Positions 1 to 7,403 are shown, counted from the first letter of the stretch. The stretch: DNA of 14,010 nt from Actinomycetes bacterium (GCA_023428465.1 JAEYXM010000074.1:1-14010), one strand, 5' to 3'. Notes: generated by a model not told the origin, from the sequence alone. Program-made: numbers and translations.

Positions 1-960
1 GGCGAGGAGCAGCAGGTCGTCCACGAGCGACTGCATGCGTCGCACCTCGCCCGCGAGGGCCTCGGCGAGCTCGGCGCTGGAGTACGCGTCGGGGTGCTCC
101 GCGGCCACCTCGACGGCCGCGCGCAACGCGGCGATGGGCGAGCGGAGCTCGTGCGCGGCGTCGGCCACGAACGCCCGCTGCCGGGCGGACGCGGCCTGAA
201 GCCGGTCGAGCATCTCGTTGAGCGTGCGGGCCAGGGCGCCGAGCTCGTCCGGGCGGCCGACGGGCAGGGACCCCGCGCCGCCCGCGCGCGCGACCTGCGC
301 AGCGGCCCGCCGCATCTCTTCGACCGGGACCAGGACACGCCCGACGGCCGCCCACACGACGAGCGCGAGGACCGCCGTCAGGAGCGGGACGACGACGAGC
401 AGCGAGACGCCGAGGGCGCCGCGCAGCCACTGGACCTCGGCGAGCGGGAGGGTGGCCACCACCGTGGCGGGCTCGCCGTCGTACGTCGTTGGTGCGACGG
501 CGACGCGCGCCGAGGTGTCGTAGCTGGTCGCGGTCGTCGTCGTGACGGCTCTGGCCGGCTCGCCCGACGACGCGCGCGTGGCCAGCTCGGCGAGCTCGGT
601 CGCATCGAGCACGGGCAGGGTGCGGCTCGCGTTGGGGGAGGACGTGACGACGCGGCCGTCCGGGTCGAGGACCTGGACGATCTCGCCCGGCTCGCTCACC
701 GGCAGCGCCTCCGGGACGCGCCCGGCCGTGACGAGCGAGGCGACGAGCTCCGCCCGGGCCCGGACGGTCGCGTCGAGGTCGTCGACGCGGGCGTCGGACA
801 GCGCGGTGGCGAAGGCGAGCGCTCCCGCGGCGAGCGCGAGCGCGGCGAGCCCCGCGGTCAGGACGGTCAGACGGAGTCTCACGGAGACCGCGAAGCGCCG
901 GGGCGCGGCTCCGCGTCCCCCGGTGGGCGGGCCTGCCGGTGGGCCGTCGAGGTCGCTCAT
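1..960 (-). CDS. Sensor histidine kinase, 3' part outside window
   Basis: This encodes the N-terminal 320 residues of a membrane histidine kinase that should autophosphorylate and pass phosphate to the regulator encoded just upstream. The ATG overlaps the regulator's TGA as ATGA, so the two are translationally coupled. A Pro/Gly-rich cytoplasmic start is followed by TM1 (about residues 30-54), an extracytoplasmic sensor region (about 55-180) that I cannot assign to a domain, TM2 (about 183-207) and a HAMP linker (about 207-260). The dimerisation/H-box reads FVADAAHELRSP with phospho-acceptor His270. The ATP-binding domain lies beyond base 1. The layout matches OmpR-type partner kinases of actinobacteria. 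The signal sensed cannot be told from the sequence. Confidence 0.95.
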   Translation of the reverse strand, partial: MSDLDGPPAGPPTGGRGAAPRRFAVSVRLRLTVLTAGLAALALAAGALAFATALSDARVDDLDATVRARAELVASLVTAGRVPEALPVSEPGEIVQVLDPDGRVVTSSPNASRTLPVLDATELAELATRASSGEPARAVTTTTATSYDTSARVAVAPTTYDGEPATVVATLPLAEVQWLRGALGVSLLVVVPLLTAVLALVVWAAVGRVLVPVEEMRRAAAQVARAGGAGSLPVGRPDELGALARTLNEMLDRLQAASARQRAFVADAAHELRSPIAALRAAVEVAAEHPDAYSSAELAEALAGEVRRMQSLVDDLLLLA

Positions 961-1646
961 CCCGCCGCCCCGCCCGCGACCTCACCCGTGCTGCCGTGCG
1001 CGACCCGGTACCCCGCCCCGCGCACGGTCTGCACGACGTCGCGGCCCAGCTTGCGGCGCAGGTAGCCCACGTAGACCTCGACGACGTTGACGTCCTCTCC
1101 CGCGCCCTCCCACACGTGGTCGCGCAGCTCGAGCTTGCCCACCACGCGCCCCTGGTGGCGCATGAGGTACTCGAGCAGCGCCAGTTCGCGGGCGGTCAGG
1201 CTCACCTGGGTCCCGCGACGGGTCACGGTGCGCGCGGACGGGTCGAGGACGACGTCGCCTGCCGTGAGGACCGCCGGTCGCTCGACGGCCGGACGTCGGA
1301 CCAGGGCGCGCAGGCGCGCGACCAGCACCACGAAGGCGAACGGCTTCGTGAGGTAGTCGTCCGCGCCCAGGTCGAGCCCGTCCGCGATGTCGTACTCGCC
1401 GTCCTTCGCGCTGAGCATCAGGACCGGCGTCCACACCTCGCGATCGCGCAGCGCGGTCAGGACGTCGTACCCGTTGCGCCGCGGCAGCATGATGTCGAGC
1501 ACGACGGCGTCGTACTCGCCGTCCGTGGCCATCGCCAGGCCCGTCTCGCCGTCGTGCGCGACGTCGACCGCGAAGCCCTCGGCGGTCAGGCCGCGCTGCA
1601 GCGCCTGCGTCACCCCGCGCTCGTCGTCCACCACCAGCACCCGCAC
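957..1646 (-). CDS. OmpR/PhoB-family response regulator
   Basis: This is a DNA-binding response regulator of 229 residues if it starts at the GTG that gives MRVLVVDDE. The receiver domain (about 1-115) has the acidic pair D7/D8, phospho-acceptor D51 in VVLDIMLPRRNG, S79 and K101 in TKPF. The C-terminal winged helix (about 125-218) has the usual LTARELALLEYL motif and a recognition helix around NVVEVYVGYLRRKL. An in-frame GTG at 1682 would add 12 residues with no family support, and neither start has a clear ribosome site, so the shorter one is chosen on domain fit. The gene is the first of the regulator-kinase pair. It faces the exported-protein/ABC operon across a short gap holding a TCTCAG direct repeat, which suggests it controls that operon and possibly itself. 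Confidence 0.95.
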   Translation of the reverse strand: MRVLVVDDERGVTQALQRGLTAEGFAVDVAHDGETGLAMATDGEYDAVVLDIMLPRRNGYDVLTALRDREVWTPVLMLSAKDGEYDIADGLDLGADDYLTKPFAFVVLVARLRALVRRPAVERPAVLTAGDVVLDPSARTVTRRGTQVSLTARELALLEYLMRHQGRVVGKLELRDHVWEGAGEDVNVVEVYVGYLRRKLGRDVVQTVRGAGYRVAHGSTGEVAGGAAG

Positions 1647-1700
1647 GCTGGAAGCATGCCACCGCGGCACCGCCGGACTCACCGCCCCCGGCCGTGGCGG

Positions 1701-1717
1701 TCTCAGCGTCCTCTCAG
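1701..1717. promoter_or_regulatory. TCTCAG direct repeat, candidate response-regulator site
   Basis: Two perfect copies of TCTCAG begin at 1701 and 1712, 11 bases apart, in the gap between the divergent response-regulator gene and the exported-protein gene. OmpR-family regulators typically bind head-to-tail half-sites spaced about one helical turn, so the neighbouring regulator is the obvious candidate. The second copy ends 23 bases before the ATG at 1741. No confident -10/-35 pair is visible. Confidence 0.6.
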
Positions 1718-1740
1718 GGGAGGGCCATCAGTCTGGGGGC

Positions 1741-3282
1741 ATGAACGAGACCCAGGAACCAGCCACCCCCAGGACCAGCACGTCGTGGTTCCGCTCGGCC
1801 CGCGCCCGGTGGGCGGTGCCCGGCGTCGTCGCCATGGCCGTCGCCGGAGCGTTCGCCGTGCCCGCACTCGCGGCGGCGGGCGACGATGACCTCCCCGACA
1901 TCACACCGACCGAGCTGCTCGCCGCCGTCGCGGAGGCGGAGCCGCAGGCGCTCAGCGGCACCGTCGTCTACACCGCGCGCCTCGGCCTGCCGGACCTGCC
2001 GCTCACCGACATGGCCGACGCCGGGCCGGCCGCGCTGCTCGGCGGCAGCACGACGCTGCGCGTGTGGTGGGACGGGGCGGACCGGTCGCGCGTCGCGCTG
2101 CTGGGCTCGACCTCGGAGTTCTCGATGGTCCGGGACGGCTTCGAGGCATGGACGTACGCGAGCGCAGGCAACGAGGTCGTGCACTACGCGCCGTCGCCCG
2201 AGGACGCCGCGGTGCTCGAGGGCCTGTTCGGCTCGCACGCGGACGACATGACCCCCGGCGCGTTCGTCGACCCCGACGAGCTCGCGCGGACCGTGCTCGA
2301 CGTCGCCGAGGAGTCCTCGATCGTCAGCATGGACGCCGACACGACGGTCGCCGGGCGCGGCGCGTACCAGCTCGTCGTGACGCCCGAGGACGTGCAGACG
2401 CTCGTCGCGCGCGTCGTCGTCGCCGTCGACGCCCAGACGTCGATGCCGCTCCGCCTGCAGGTGTGGAGCACGCAGGACGCCGGCGCGCCGGCGCTCGAGG
2501 TGGGCTACACGGACCTCGCCCTGGGTGCGCCGGACCCGGCGGTGCTGGAGTTCTCCGTCCCCGTCGGCGCCTCGGTGCGCGAGGTGGTGGTTCCGCTGCC
2601 CGACGTCGCGTCGCTGGCCGGCCTGGGCGGTGCCGAGCTCCCGGAGGGGCTCGAGGGCCTCGCCGACCTCGACCTCGGCGACCTGCAGGGCCTGGCCGAC
2701 CTCGACCCGGCGCAGCTGCAGGGCCAGCTCGGCGTGGACCCCGCCGAGCTCGAGCGGATCGCCGGCCTCGAGGGGCCGGAGCGCCTGGCCGCGATGTCCG
2801 AGCTCCTGGGGCAAATGGACCTGGGCTCGCTCGGCCTGGAGTCCCTGGCCGACGTGGACCTCGAGGCCCTCGCCGCCGAGGTGGAGGCCGGCGGGCCGGC
2901 GGAGGACGGCGGCCCGGGCGCGCCGACCGAGGGCGTGCGGGTGATCGGCTCCGGCTGGGAGACCGTGGTCGAGCTCTCGGGCATGGCGGACCACGCGGCC
3001 GACGTCGTCGACCCGGCAGGCGCCTCCGACGCCGAGGACGCCGCTCCGGTCGACCCGGACGCGCTGCCGGGCGGCGCGAGCGCCGAGGACCTCTTCGCCG
3101 AGCTCGACCAGAGCATGCAGGGCATGCACGACGGCACGGACGTGGACCTGCTCACGACCTTCGCCCAGGAGGTCCCGGAGGGCAGGCTCGTCACGTCGGC
3201 GCTGCTGAGCATCCTGGTGACCGACGACGGCCGGGTCCTCGTCGGCGCTGTTCCCGGCGACGTCCTGCGCGCCCTCGCATGA
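1741..3282 (+). CDS. Exported LolA/RseB-like protein with acidic insert
   Basis: This is a 513-residue protein with a basic N-terminus and a hydrophobic segment (about 25-46) ending in ALAAAG, which looks like a signal peptide or an N-terminal anchor. Residues about 56-272 resemble the LolA/RseB (outer-membrane lipoprotein-sorting, DUF2092-like) fold: an SGTVVYTARLGLP-type first strand, TTLRVWWDGADRSRV, then a CSS-free beta-rich body ending in the DPAVLEFSVP strand. Residues about 288-395 are an acidic, leucine-rich, low-complexity stretch with an exact-length 11-residue repeat. A GSGWETVVEL segment (403-412) and a second acidic linker follow, and the protein closes with a beta-rich tail (LVTSALLSILVTDDGRVLVGAVP). 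GGGGG at 1735-1739 is the likely ribosome site. The stop overlaps the ABC ATPase start as ATGA. In actinobacteria, relatives commonly sit beside ABC-2 transporters and two-component systems. The substrate is unknown; an envelope lipid or lipoprotein role is inference. Confidence 0.85.
   Translation: MNETQEPATPRTSTSWFRSARARWAVPGVVAMAVAGAFAVPALAAAGDDDLPDITPTELLAAVAEAEPQALSGTVVYTARLGLPDLPLTDMADAGPAALLGGSTTLRVWWDGADRSRVALLGSTSEFSMVRDGFEAWTYASAGNEVVHYAPSPEDAAVLEGLFGSHADDMTPGAFVDPDELARTVLDVAEESSIVSMDADTTVAGRGAYQLVVTPEDVQTLVARVVVAVDAQTSMPLRLQVWSTQDAGAPALEVGYTDLALGAPDPAVLEFSVPVGASVREVVVPLPDVASLAGLGGAELPEGLEGLADLDLGDLQGLADLDPAQLQGQLGVDPAELERIAGLEGPERLAAMSELLGQMDLGSLGLESLADVDLEALAAEVEAGGPAEDGGPGAPTEGVRVIGSGWETVVELSGMADHAADVVDPAGASDAEDAAPVDPDALPGGASAEDLFAELDQSMQGMHDGTDVDLLTTFAQEVPEGRLVTSALLSILVTDDGRVLVGAVPGDVLRALA
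2656..2721 (+). repeat. 33-base tandem repeat inside the exported protein
   Basis: Two adjacent 33-base units encode GLADLDLGDLQ and GLADLDPAQLQ (residues 306-316 and 317-327). A related SLADVDLEAL follows at residues 368-377. The units belong to an acidic, leucine-rich insert. Confidence 0.75.
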
Positions 3283-4307
3283 CCTCCGTCGCGACCCGCT
3301 CGTCCGCTCCCGCGGCGCCCGGCGCGGTCACCGGGCCCGGCGGTGCCACCGTGACCGCGGGCGAGCGGGTCGCGCCCCTCGTCGTCCGGACCGAAGGGCT
3401 GACCAAGCGGTTCGGTCACCAGGTCGTCGTCGACGGCGTCGACCTGGAGGTGCCGCGGGGCTCGGTCTACGGCTTCATCGGGCCGAACGGCTCCGGCAAG
3501 ACCACGACGATCCGGATGCTGCTCGGGCTGGTGCGTCCGTCAGCCGGTCGCGTGTGCCTGCTGGGCCGGTCCATGCCTGACGCCGCGGCGCACGTCCTGC
3601 CGTGGGTGGGCGCCCTGGTCGAGGGTCCGGCGTTCCAGCCGTACCTGTCGGGTGCCGCGAACCTGGCCCGCCTCGACGCGTGCGATGCGACCGCCGACCC
3701 GCGGACGACGCGGACCCGGGTCGGTGAGGCGCTCGAGCGCGTCGGTCTGGAGTCGGCGGCCGGCAAGCGCTACCGCCACTACTCCCTGGGCATGAAGCAG
3801 CGGCTCGGGCTCGCCGCGGCGCTGCTTCGCCCGCGGGACCTCCTGGTCCTCGACGAGCCGACCAACGGCCTCGACCCGCAGGGCACGCGGGAGGTGCGCA
3901 ACCTCGTGCGCCAGCTCGCCGCCGCGGGGACGACGGTGCTCGTGTCCTCGCACCTGCTCACCGAGATCGAGCAGGTCTGCACGCACGTCGGGATCATGTC
4001 GCGCGGCCGGCTGCTGGTGCAGGGGGAGCGGGACGTGCTGACCGCCGGCGGGCACGTCCGGGTCGTCGTCACGACGACCGTCCGGGACGTCGCCGCGGCG
4101 GGCCGCGTGCTCGCCGGGCTGGGGGTGCGCAGCGTCGCCGCCGACGGCGTGCGGCTGAACGGGGTCCTCGGCGACACCCCGCCCGGGCGCGTCACGGCCG
4201 CGCTCGTGGCGGCGGGCGTCGACGTCGTGGGGGTCGCGGTCGAGCTGCCCAGCCTCGAGCAGCTGTTCGTCACGCTCACGGGGGAGGGCTTCGATGTCGC
4301 TCGCTGA
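3279..4307 (+). CDS. ABC transporter ATP-binding protein
   Basis: This is a 342-residue ATPase subunit of an ABC-2 type transporter, acting at the cytoplasmic face with the permease encoded next. It shows Walker A GPNGSGKT (68-75), signature YSLGMKQR (168-175), Walker B LLVLDEPTNGLDP (188-200) and the H-loop His225 in VSSHLL. The Q-loop region reads GALVEGPAFQPYLSG, without the usual Gln, as in BcrA/bacitracin-type export ATPases. A roughly 33-residue Ala/Pro/Gly-rich leader precedes the fold, and a C-terminal domain of about 90 residues follows it. The ATG overlaps the preceding stop (ATGA), which favours this start even though the leader is not conserved-looking. The gene overlaps the permease by 14 bases, so the three genes form one coupled operon. 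The substrate cannot be inferred. Confidence 0.96.
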   Translation: MTSVATRSSAPAAPGAVTGPGGATVTAGERVAPLVVRTEGLTKRFGHQVVVDGVDLEVPRGSVYGFIGPNGSGKTTTIRMLLGLVRPSAGRVCLLGRSMPDAAAHVLPWVGALVEGPAFQPYLSGAANLARLDACDATADPRTTRTRVGEALERVGLESAAGKRYRHYSLGMKQRLGLAAALLRPRDLLVLDEPTNGLDPQGTREVRNLVRQLAAAGTTVLVSSHLLTEIEQVCTHVGIMSRGRLLVQGERDVLTAGGHVRVVVTTTVRDVAAAGRVLAGLGVRSVAADGVRLNGVLGDTPPGRVTAALVAAGVDVVGVAVELPSLEQLFVTLTGEGFDVAR

Positions 4308-5184
4308 CGTGCTCGTGCCTGGTGCGCGCGCCGCCGCCGACGGACCGGCGGTGGTGCGGCGCGGCGCCTGGGGGCGATTGCTGCGCAGTGAGGTACGGCT
4401 GGTCTTCGGCCGGCGCCGGAACCTCGCGCTGCTCGCCGGCCTCGCGTGCGTGCCGCTGCTCCTCGCCGTCGTGCTCTCGGTCGCGCAGGGCACCGCCTTC
4501 TCCGCGGAGGGCGCGGGCGGGCTGCTGGCGCGCGTGACGGGCAACGGCCTGTTCCTCGTGGTCACCGCGCTGTTCATGTGCCTGCCGTTCCTCCTGCCCC
4601 TCATGACGGGGGTCGCGTCCGGCGACGCGATCGCGGGGGAGGCACAGGCCGGGACGCTGCGCTACCTGCTCGCGGTGCCCGTGCCGCGCGGCCGGCTGCT
4701 CGCGGCCAAGGCGGCTGCGACGCTGCTGCTCGTCACGGCGGCGGTCGCAGCGATCGCGCTCGTCGCGTTCGTCGCGGGCGCGGCGTTCTTCGGCCTCCGG
4801 GACATGACGCTCCTGTCGGGGACGACGGTCCCGGTCGCGGAGGGCGTGGCGCGGATGGCCGGCGTCGCGGGGTACGTGGCTCTGTCGCTGACCGGCCTGG
4901 TCGCGGTCGGGTTGTTCCTCTCGACGCTCACGGAGGTGCCCGTCGGCGCGATGGCCGGGACCGTCGTGGTCGCCGTGGCGTCCGGCGTGCTCGACACGAT
5001 CCCGCAGCTCGCGCCGATCCAGCCCGGCCTGCCCACGCACCACTGGCTGAGCTTCGCGGAGTTCCTGCGCCTCGAGATCGACTGGGGGCTGCTCGGCCAG
5101 GGCCTCACGCTTCAGGCCGCGTGGGTGGCGGTCTTCGGCGCGCTCGCCTGGAGCCGGTTCACGACGACCGACGTCACGTCCTGA
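4294..5184 (+). CDS. ABC-2 type permease
   Basis: This is a 296-residue integral membrane subunit with six predicted helices (about 44-64, 84-106, 138-167, 187-210, 215-238, 270-288). The motif GEAQAGTLRYLLAVPVPR-like stretch before helix 3 (residues 115-132) is the conserved coupling region of ABC-2 permeases, where the pattern E..-GTLR-LL..P..R is typical. A strong GGGGAGGG ribosome site (4280-4288) lies inside the ATPase gene, six bases before the ATG. The gene is the third and apparently last of the operon. It completes the ATPase/permease pair, presumably as dimers of each, and most likely exports something or clears a membrane-active compound, judging only by family. Confidence 0.94.
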   Translation: MSLADVLVPGARAAADGPAVVRRGAWGRLLRSEVRLVFGRRRNLALLAGLACVPLLLAVVLSVAQGTAFSAEGAGGLLARVTGNGLFLVVTALFMCLPFLLPLMTGVASGDAIAGEAQAGTLRYLLAVPVPRGRLLAAKAAATLLLVTAAVAAIALVAFVAGAAFFGLRDMTLLSGTTVPVAEGVARMAGVAGYVALSLTGLVAVGLFLSTLTEVPVGAMAGTVVVAVASGVLDTIPQLAPIQPGLPTHHWLSFAEFLRLEIDWGLLGQGLTLQAAWVAVFGALAWSRFTTTDVTS

Positions 5185-5197
5185 CCCGGCATCCGAG

Positions 5198-5211
5198 GTG
5201 GTGCGCACCAC
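5198..5211. terminator. Palindrome in convergent gap, possible terminator
   Basis: GTGGTGCGCACCAC is a perfect 14-base palindrome in the 72-base gap between the converging permease and aldo/keto reductase genes. It could fold as a five-pair stem with a GCGC loop and serve both directions. There is no T-run, so the terminator reading is weak, and a protein-binding site is possible. Confidence 0.25.
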
Positions 5212-5256
5212 GGCGACGTGGTCGGCGAGGTCGACGGCGCCACGACGACAACGGCC

Positions 5257-6222
5257 TCAGTCGAAGGGCGCGTCGATCCAGGCGTGCTCGGGCGGCAGGA
5301 GCGCCTCCAGCTCGGGCCACAGGGCCCCGGGCAGCGGTGCCGACACGGCCGCGAGGGTCTCGGCGACCCGGTCGGGGCGTCCCATCCCCACGACGGTCGA
5401 CGCGAACCGCGGGTCCCGCAGGGAGTGCTGCAGCGCCGCCGTCGCCAGGTCCGTCCCGTGCGCCGCGCACACCTGCCGCATGCGTGCGACGGCGTCGAGC
5501 ACCTCCGGCGGCGCGGGCCGGTAGCCGTACCGGCCGTTGTCCCGGCCGGCCAGGATCCCGCCGCCGTACACCGCGGCGTTGAGGATGCCCATGCCGCGGG
5601 CCCGGGCCGCCTCGAACAGCGCCGTGGCGCTGCGGTCGACGAGCGTCCACCGGTTGTGCGTGAGGAGCACGTCGAAGACGTCGAGCTCGACGTAGCGGAT
5701 GATCTCCTGGACCTGCCCGGCGGCGATGCCGATCGCGCCGACCCGGCCGGACTCCTTGAGGGCCACGAGGGCGTCGACCGCACCACCCGGGCGCGTGATC
5801 TCGTCGAAGTCGAAGTACTCCGGGTCGTGCAGGTGGACGAGCGGCAGGACGTCCATGCCGAGCCGCGCGCGGCTCTCGTCGAACGACGCGCGGACGCGGT
5901 CGCCGGAGAAGTCGCGGCCGAGGGCGTCGACCTTGGTGGCGACGACCACGCCCTCCGGCCGGCCGCCCGCCGCGGCGAGGGCCGCGCCGATGCGCTCCTC
6001 GCTCAGCCCGTCGCCGTAGTTGTTCGACGTGTCGATGAAGCGAATCGGGCTGTCCAGGACGGCCCGCACCGTGGCGACACCCTCGTCGTCGGAGACCTCG
6101 TGGTCGTACAACCGGGGGATGCTGCCGATGGGGCTGCCGCCGAGGCAGACCGCCGAGACCGTCAGGTCCGTGCCGGGCAGCGGGCGCAGCCAGTCGGGCG
6201 ACCCGGGGGTGGGCGTGGTCAT
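5257..6222 (-). CDS. Aldo/keto reductase
   Basis: This is a 321-residue cytoplasmic NAD(P)(H)-dependent oxidoreductase of the aldo/keto reductase superfamily. The eight-stranded barrel pattern is complete and the catalytic tetrad is visible: D64 in FIDTSNNYG, Y69, K97 in VATKVD and a His in LVHLHDPE (H132 by alignment with the usual HxP position, H130 the alternative). The overall look (opening LGGSPIGS, closing VVGMGRPDRVAET) is closest to the sugar-oxidising D-threo-aldose/L-fucose dehydrogenase group, so an aldose or similar carbonyl is a plausible substrate, but this is inference. GGAGGA about five bases before the ATG supports the start. The gene stands alone between the chemoreceptor-like gene and a converging ABC operon. 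A strong inverted repeat lies 32 bases upstream of its start. Confidence 0.92.
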   Translation of the reverse strand: MTTPTPGSPDWLRPLPGTDLTVSAVCLGGSPIGSIPRLYDHEVSDDEGVATVRAVLDSPIRFIDTSNNYGDGLSEERIGAALAAAGGRPEGVVVATKVDALGRDFSGDRVRASFDESRARLGMDVLPLVHLHDPEYFDFDEITRPGGAVDALVALKESGRVGAIGIAAGQVQEIIRYVELDVFDVLLTHNRWTLVDRSATALFEAARARGMGILNAAVYGGGILAGRDNGRYGYRPAPPEVLDAVARMRQVCAAHGTDLATAALQHSLRDPRFASTVVGMGRPDRVAETLAAVSAPLPGALWPELEALLPPEHAWIDAPFD

Positions 6223-6254
6223 GCGGTCCTCCAGTGGCGGGGGGCGCTCCGGCG

Positions 6255-6282
6255 ACGGACGTGGACATCACACCACGTCCGT
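6255..6282. promoter_or_regulatory. Perfect 10-bp inverted repeat upstream of reductase gene
   Basis: ACGGACGTGG (6255-6264) and CCACGTCCGT (6273-6282) are exact complements around an eight-base loop. The repeat lies between the end of the chemoreceptor-like gene and the start of the reductase gene, both on the minus strand. A second, overlapping pair, CATCAC (6266-6271) and GTGATG (6281-6286), could form an alternative stem. With no T-run, an operator for the reductase gene is more likely than a terminator, though either is possible. Confidence 0.5.
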
Positions 6283-6320
6283 GATGCTCCGGTCATGAGG
6301 TACGGCTGTGCCCCTGGCCG

Positions 6321-7208
6321 TCAGACGGCGGCGACCTCGGCGGCCCCGAGAGACTCGGCAAGGGCCATGATCTCCGCGCGCTGCGCCCGGATCGTGTCCT
6401 CCATGCGGGCCAGGCACGCGCTCGCGGCACCGACGGCCTCGGCCGCGTCCGCCGCGGAGGCGGCCGACGACGCGACCGCCCGGTCCAGCGCGGTCGCCGT
6501 GTCGGCGGAGTCGGTGGCCGAGCGGCGGATCTCCGTGACGGCCGCCGTCTGCTGCTCGACGGCCGCGGCGATGGTCTGCTGCAGGGCGTCCACCGTGCCC
6601 AGCACGGCGTCGATGCGCCCGATGGCGGCGCGGACCTCGTCGCTGCTCGAACGCAGCTCGACGAGGTGCTCGCCGATGCCCGCGGTCGCCTCGCCGGTCT
6701 GGGTGGACAGGTTCTTGACCTCCTCGGCGACGACCGCGAAGCCCTTGCCGGCCGCACCTGCGCGGGCCGCCTCGATGGTCGCGTTGAGCGCGAGCATCTT
6801 CGTCCGCTCCGAGATGCCCGTCACCGTGGTGACGACGCCCTCGATGGTGGTCGTGGAGGTCGCGAGGCGGTCGACCGCGAGCTGGACCTGACGGGTCACC
6901 TCGGCGGCCTCGGCGGTCACGCGCACGGCCTCGGACGCCGACGACGCGACCTCGTGGAGCGCGGAGGCCATCTGGTCGACGGCGGCGGCGACGGCGGACG
7001 CGCCGAACTCGACCTGGCTCGTCGCGCCGGCGGCGTCGGACGAGGCGCTCGCCGTCTGCTGCGTCGCGGCGCCGAGCGTCGCGTGGGACTCGGCGAGGTC
7101 GCCGGCCGCGCGCGCCAGCGCGTCGTTGCCCGCGAGGAGCTCGCTGACGGTCCGCGCCTCGACGGCGGAGGTGGTGGGGCGATCGGCCTGGGTGCGACGG
7201 CGGCGCAT
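6321..7208 (-). CDS. Soluble methyl-accepting chemotaxis-type signalling protein
   Basis: This is a 295-residue protein made almost entirely of an MCP signalling domain: two long Ala-rich heptad helices joined by a hairpin tip (about 133-168, containing ERTKMLALNATIEAARAG and KGFAVVAEEVKNLS). It has no transmembrane segment and no recognisable PAS, Cache or haem domain. The N-terminal ~20 residues are Arg/Thr-rich. The tip is conserved but reads RTKML where classic receptors have QTN(L/I)L, a site near the CheA/CheW contacts. The ATG at 7208 has a GAGGAG ribosome site. Open frame continues upstream but is non-coding by composition and lacks a domain. It may join a receptor array as a cytoplasmic adaptor or serve a non-chemotaxis role. 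No che genes are in view. Confidence 0.9.
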   Translation of the reverse strand: MRRRRTQADRPTTSAVEARTVSELLAGNDALARAAGDLAESHATLGAATQQTASASSDAAGATSQVEFGASAVAAAVDQMASALHEVASSASEAVRVTAEAAEVTRQVQLAVDRLATSTTTIEGVVTTVTGISERTKMLALNATIEAARAGAAGKGFAVVAEEVKNLSTQTGEATAGIGEHLVELRSSSDEVRAAIGRIDAVLGTVDALQQTIAAAVEQQTAAVTEIRRSATDSADTATALDRAVASSAASAADAAEAVGAASACLARMEDTIRAQRAEIMALAESLGAAEVAAV

Positions 7209-7222
7209 GGGTCTCCTCACGT

Positions 7223-7248
7223 GGTCCGGCCGTCCCGCGACGGCCACC
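7223..7248. promoter_or_regulatory. Inverted repeat in 208-base divergent gap
   Basis: GGCCGTC (7228-7234) and GACGGCC (7239-7245) are exact complements with a CCGC loop. The stem extends by GGT/ACC (7223-7225 with 7246-7248) past a two-base bulge. It sits just upstream of the chemoreceptor-like gene's ribosome site and could act in the mRNA leader or as an operator. The rest of the gap (to 7416) shows no convincing promoter. Confidence 0.35.
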
Positions 7249-7403
7249 TTCCCATCGGCCGCCGACGGCGATCCGTGAGGGGTGGGCGCAAGACGCGCCG
7301 CGTCGGAGACCGCCCGCGCGGGCTTCGGGATGCGGCGCGCCCGGTCTGCGGTCACCCTGGACGTGGCAGCGGCACGCGCGGACGGGAGGCCGCACATCGA
7401 CGA

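Noticed and set aside
94..1065. Plus-strand frame of 323 residues opposite the kinase gene
   Set aside because: It is Arg/Gly-rich, antisense to a recognisable kinase, and lacks a recognisable domain. Such frames are common in GC-rich DNA.
1387..1740. N-terminal extension of the exported protein into the response-regulator gene
   Set aside because: It lies antisense to conserved receiver-domain coding and would remove the signal peptide from the N-terminus.
2064..3278. Upstream extension of the ABC ATPase frame, giving a 747-residue protein
   Set aside because: It is an alternative frame of the exported-protein gene with Arg/Gly-rich composition. The ATPase starts at the ATGA overlap at 3279.
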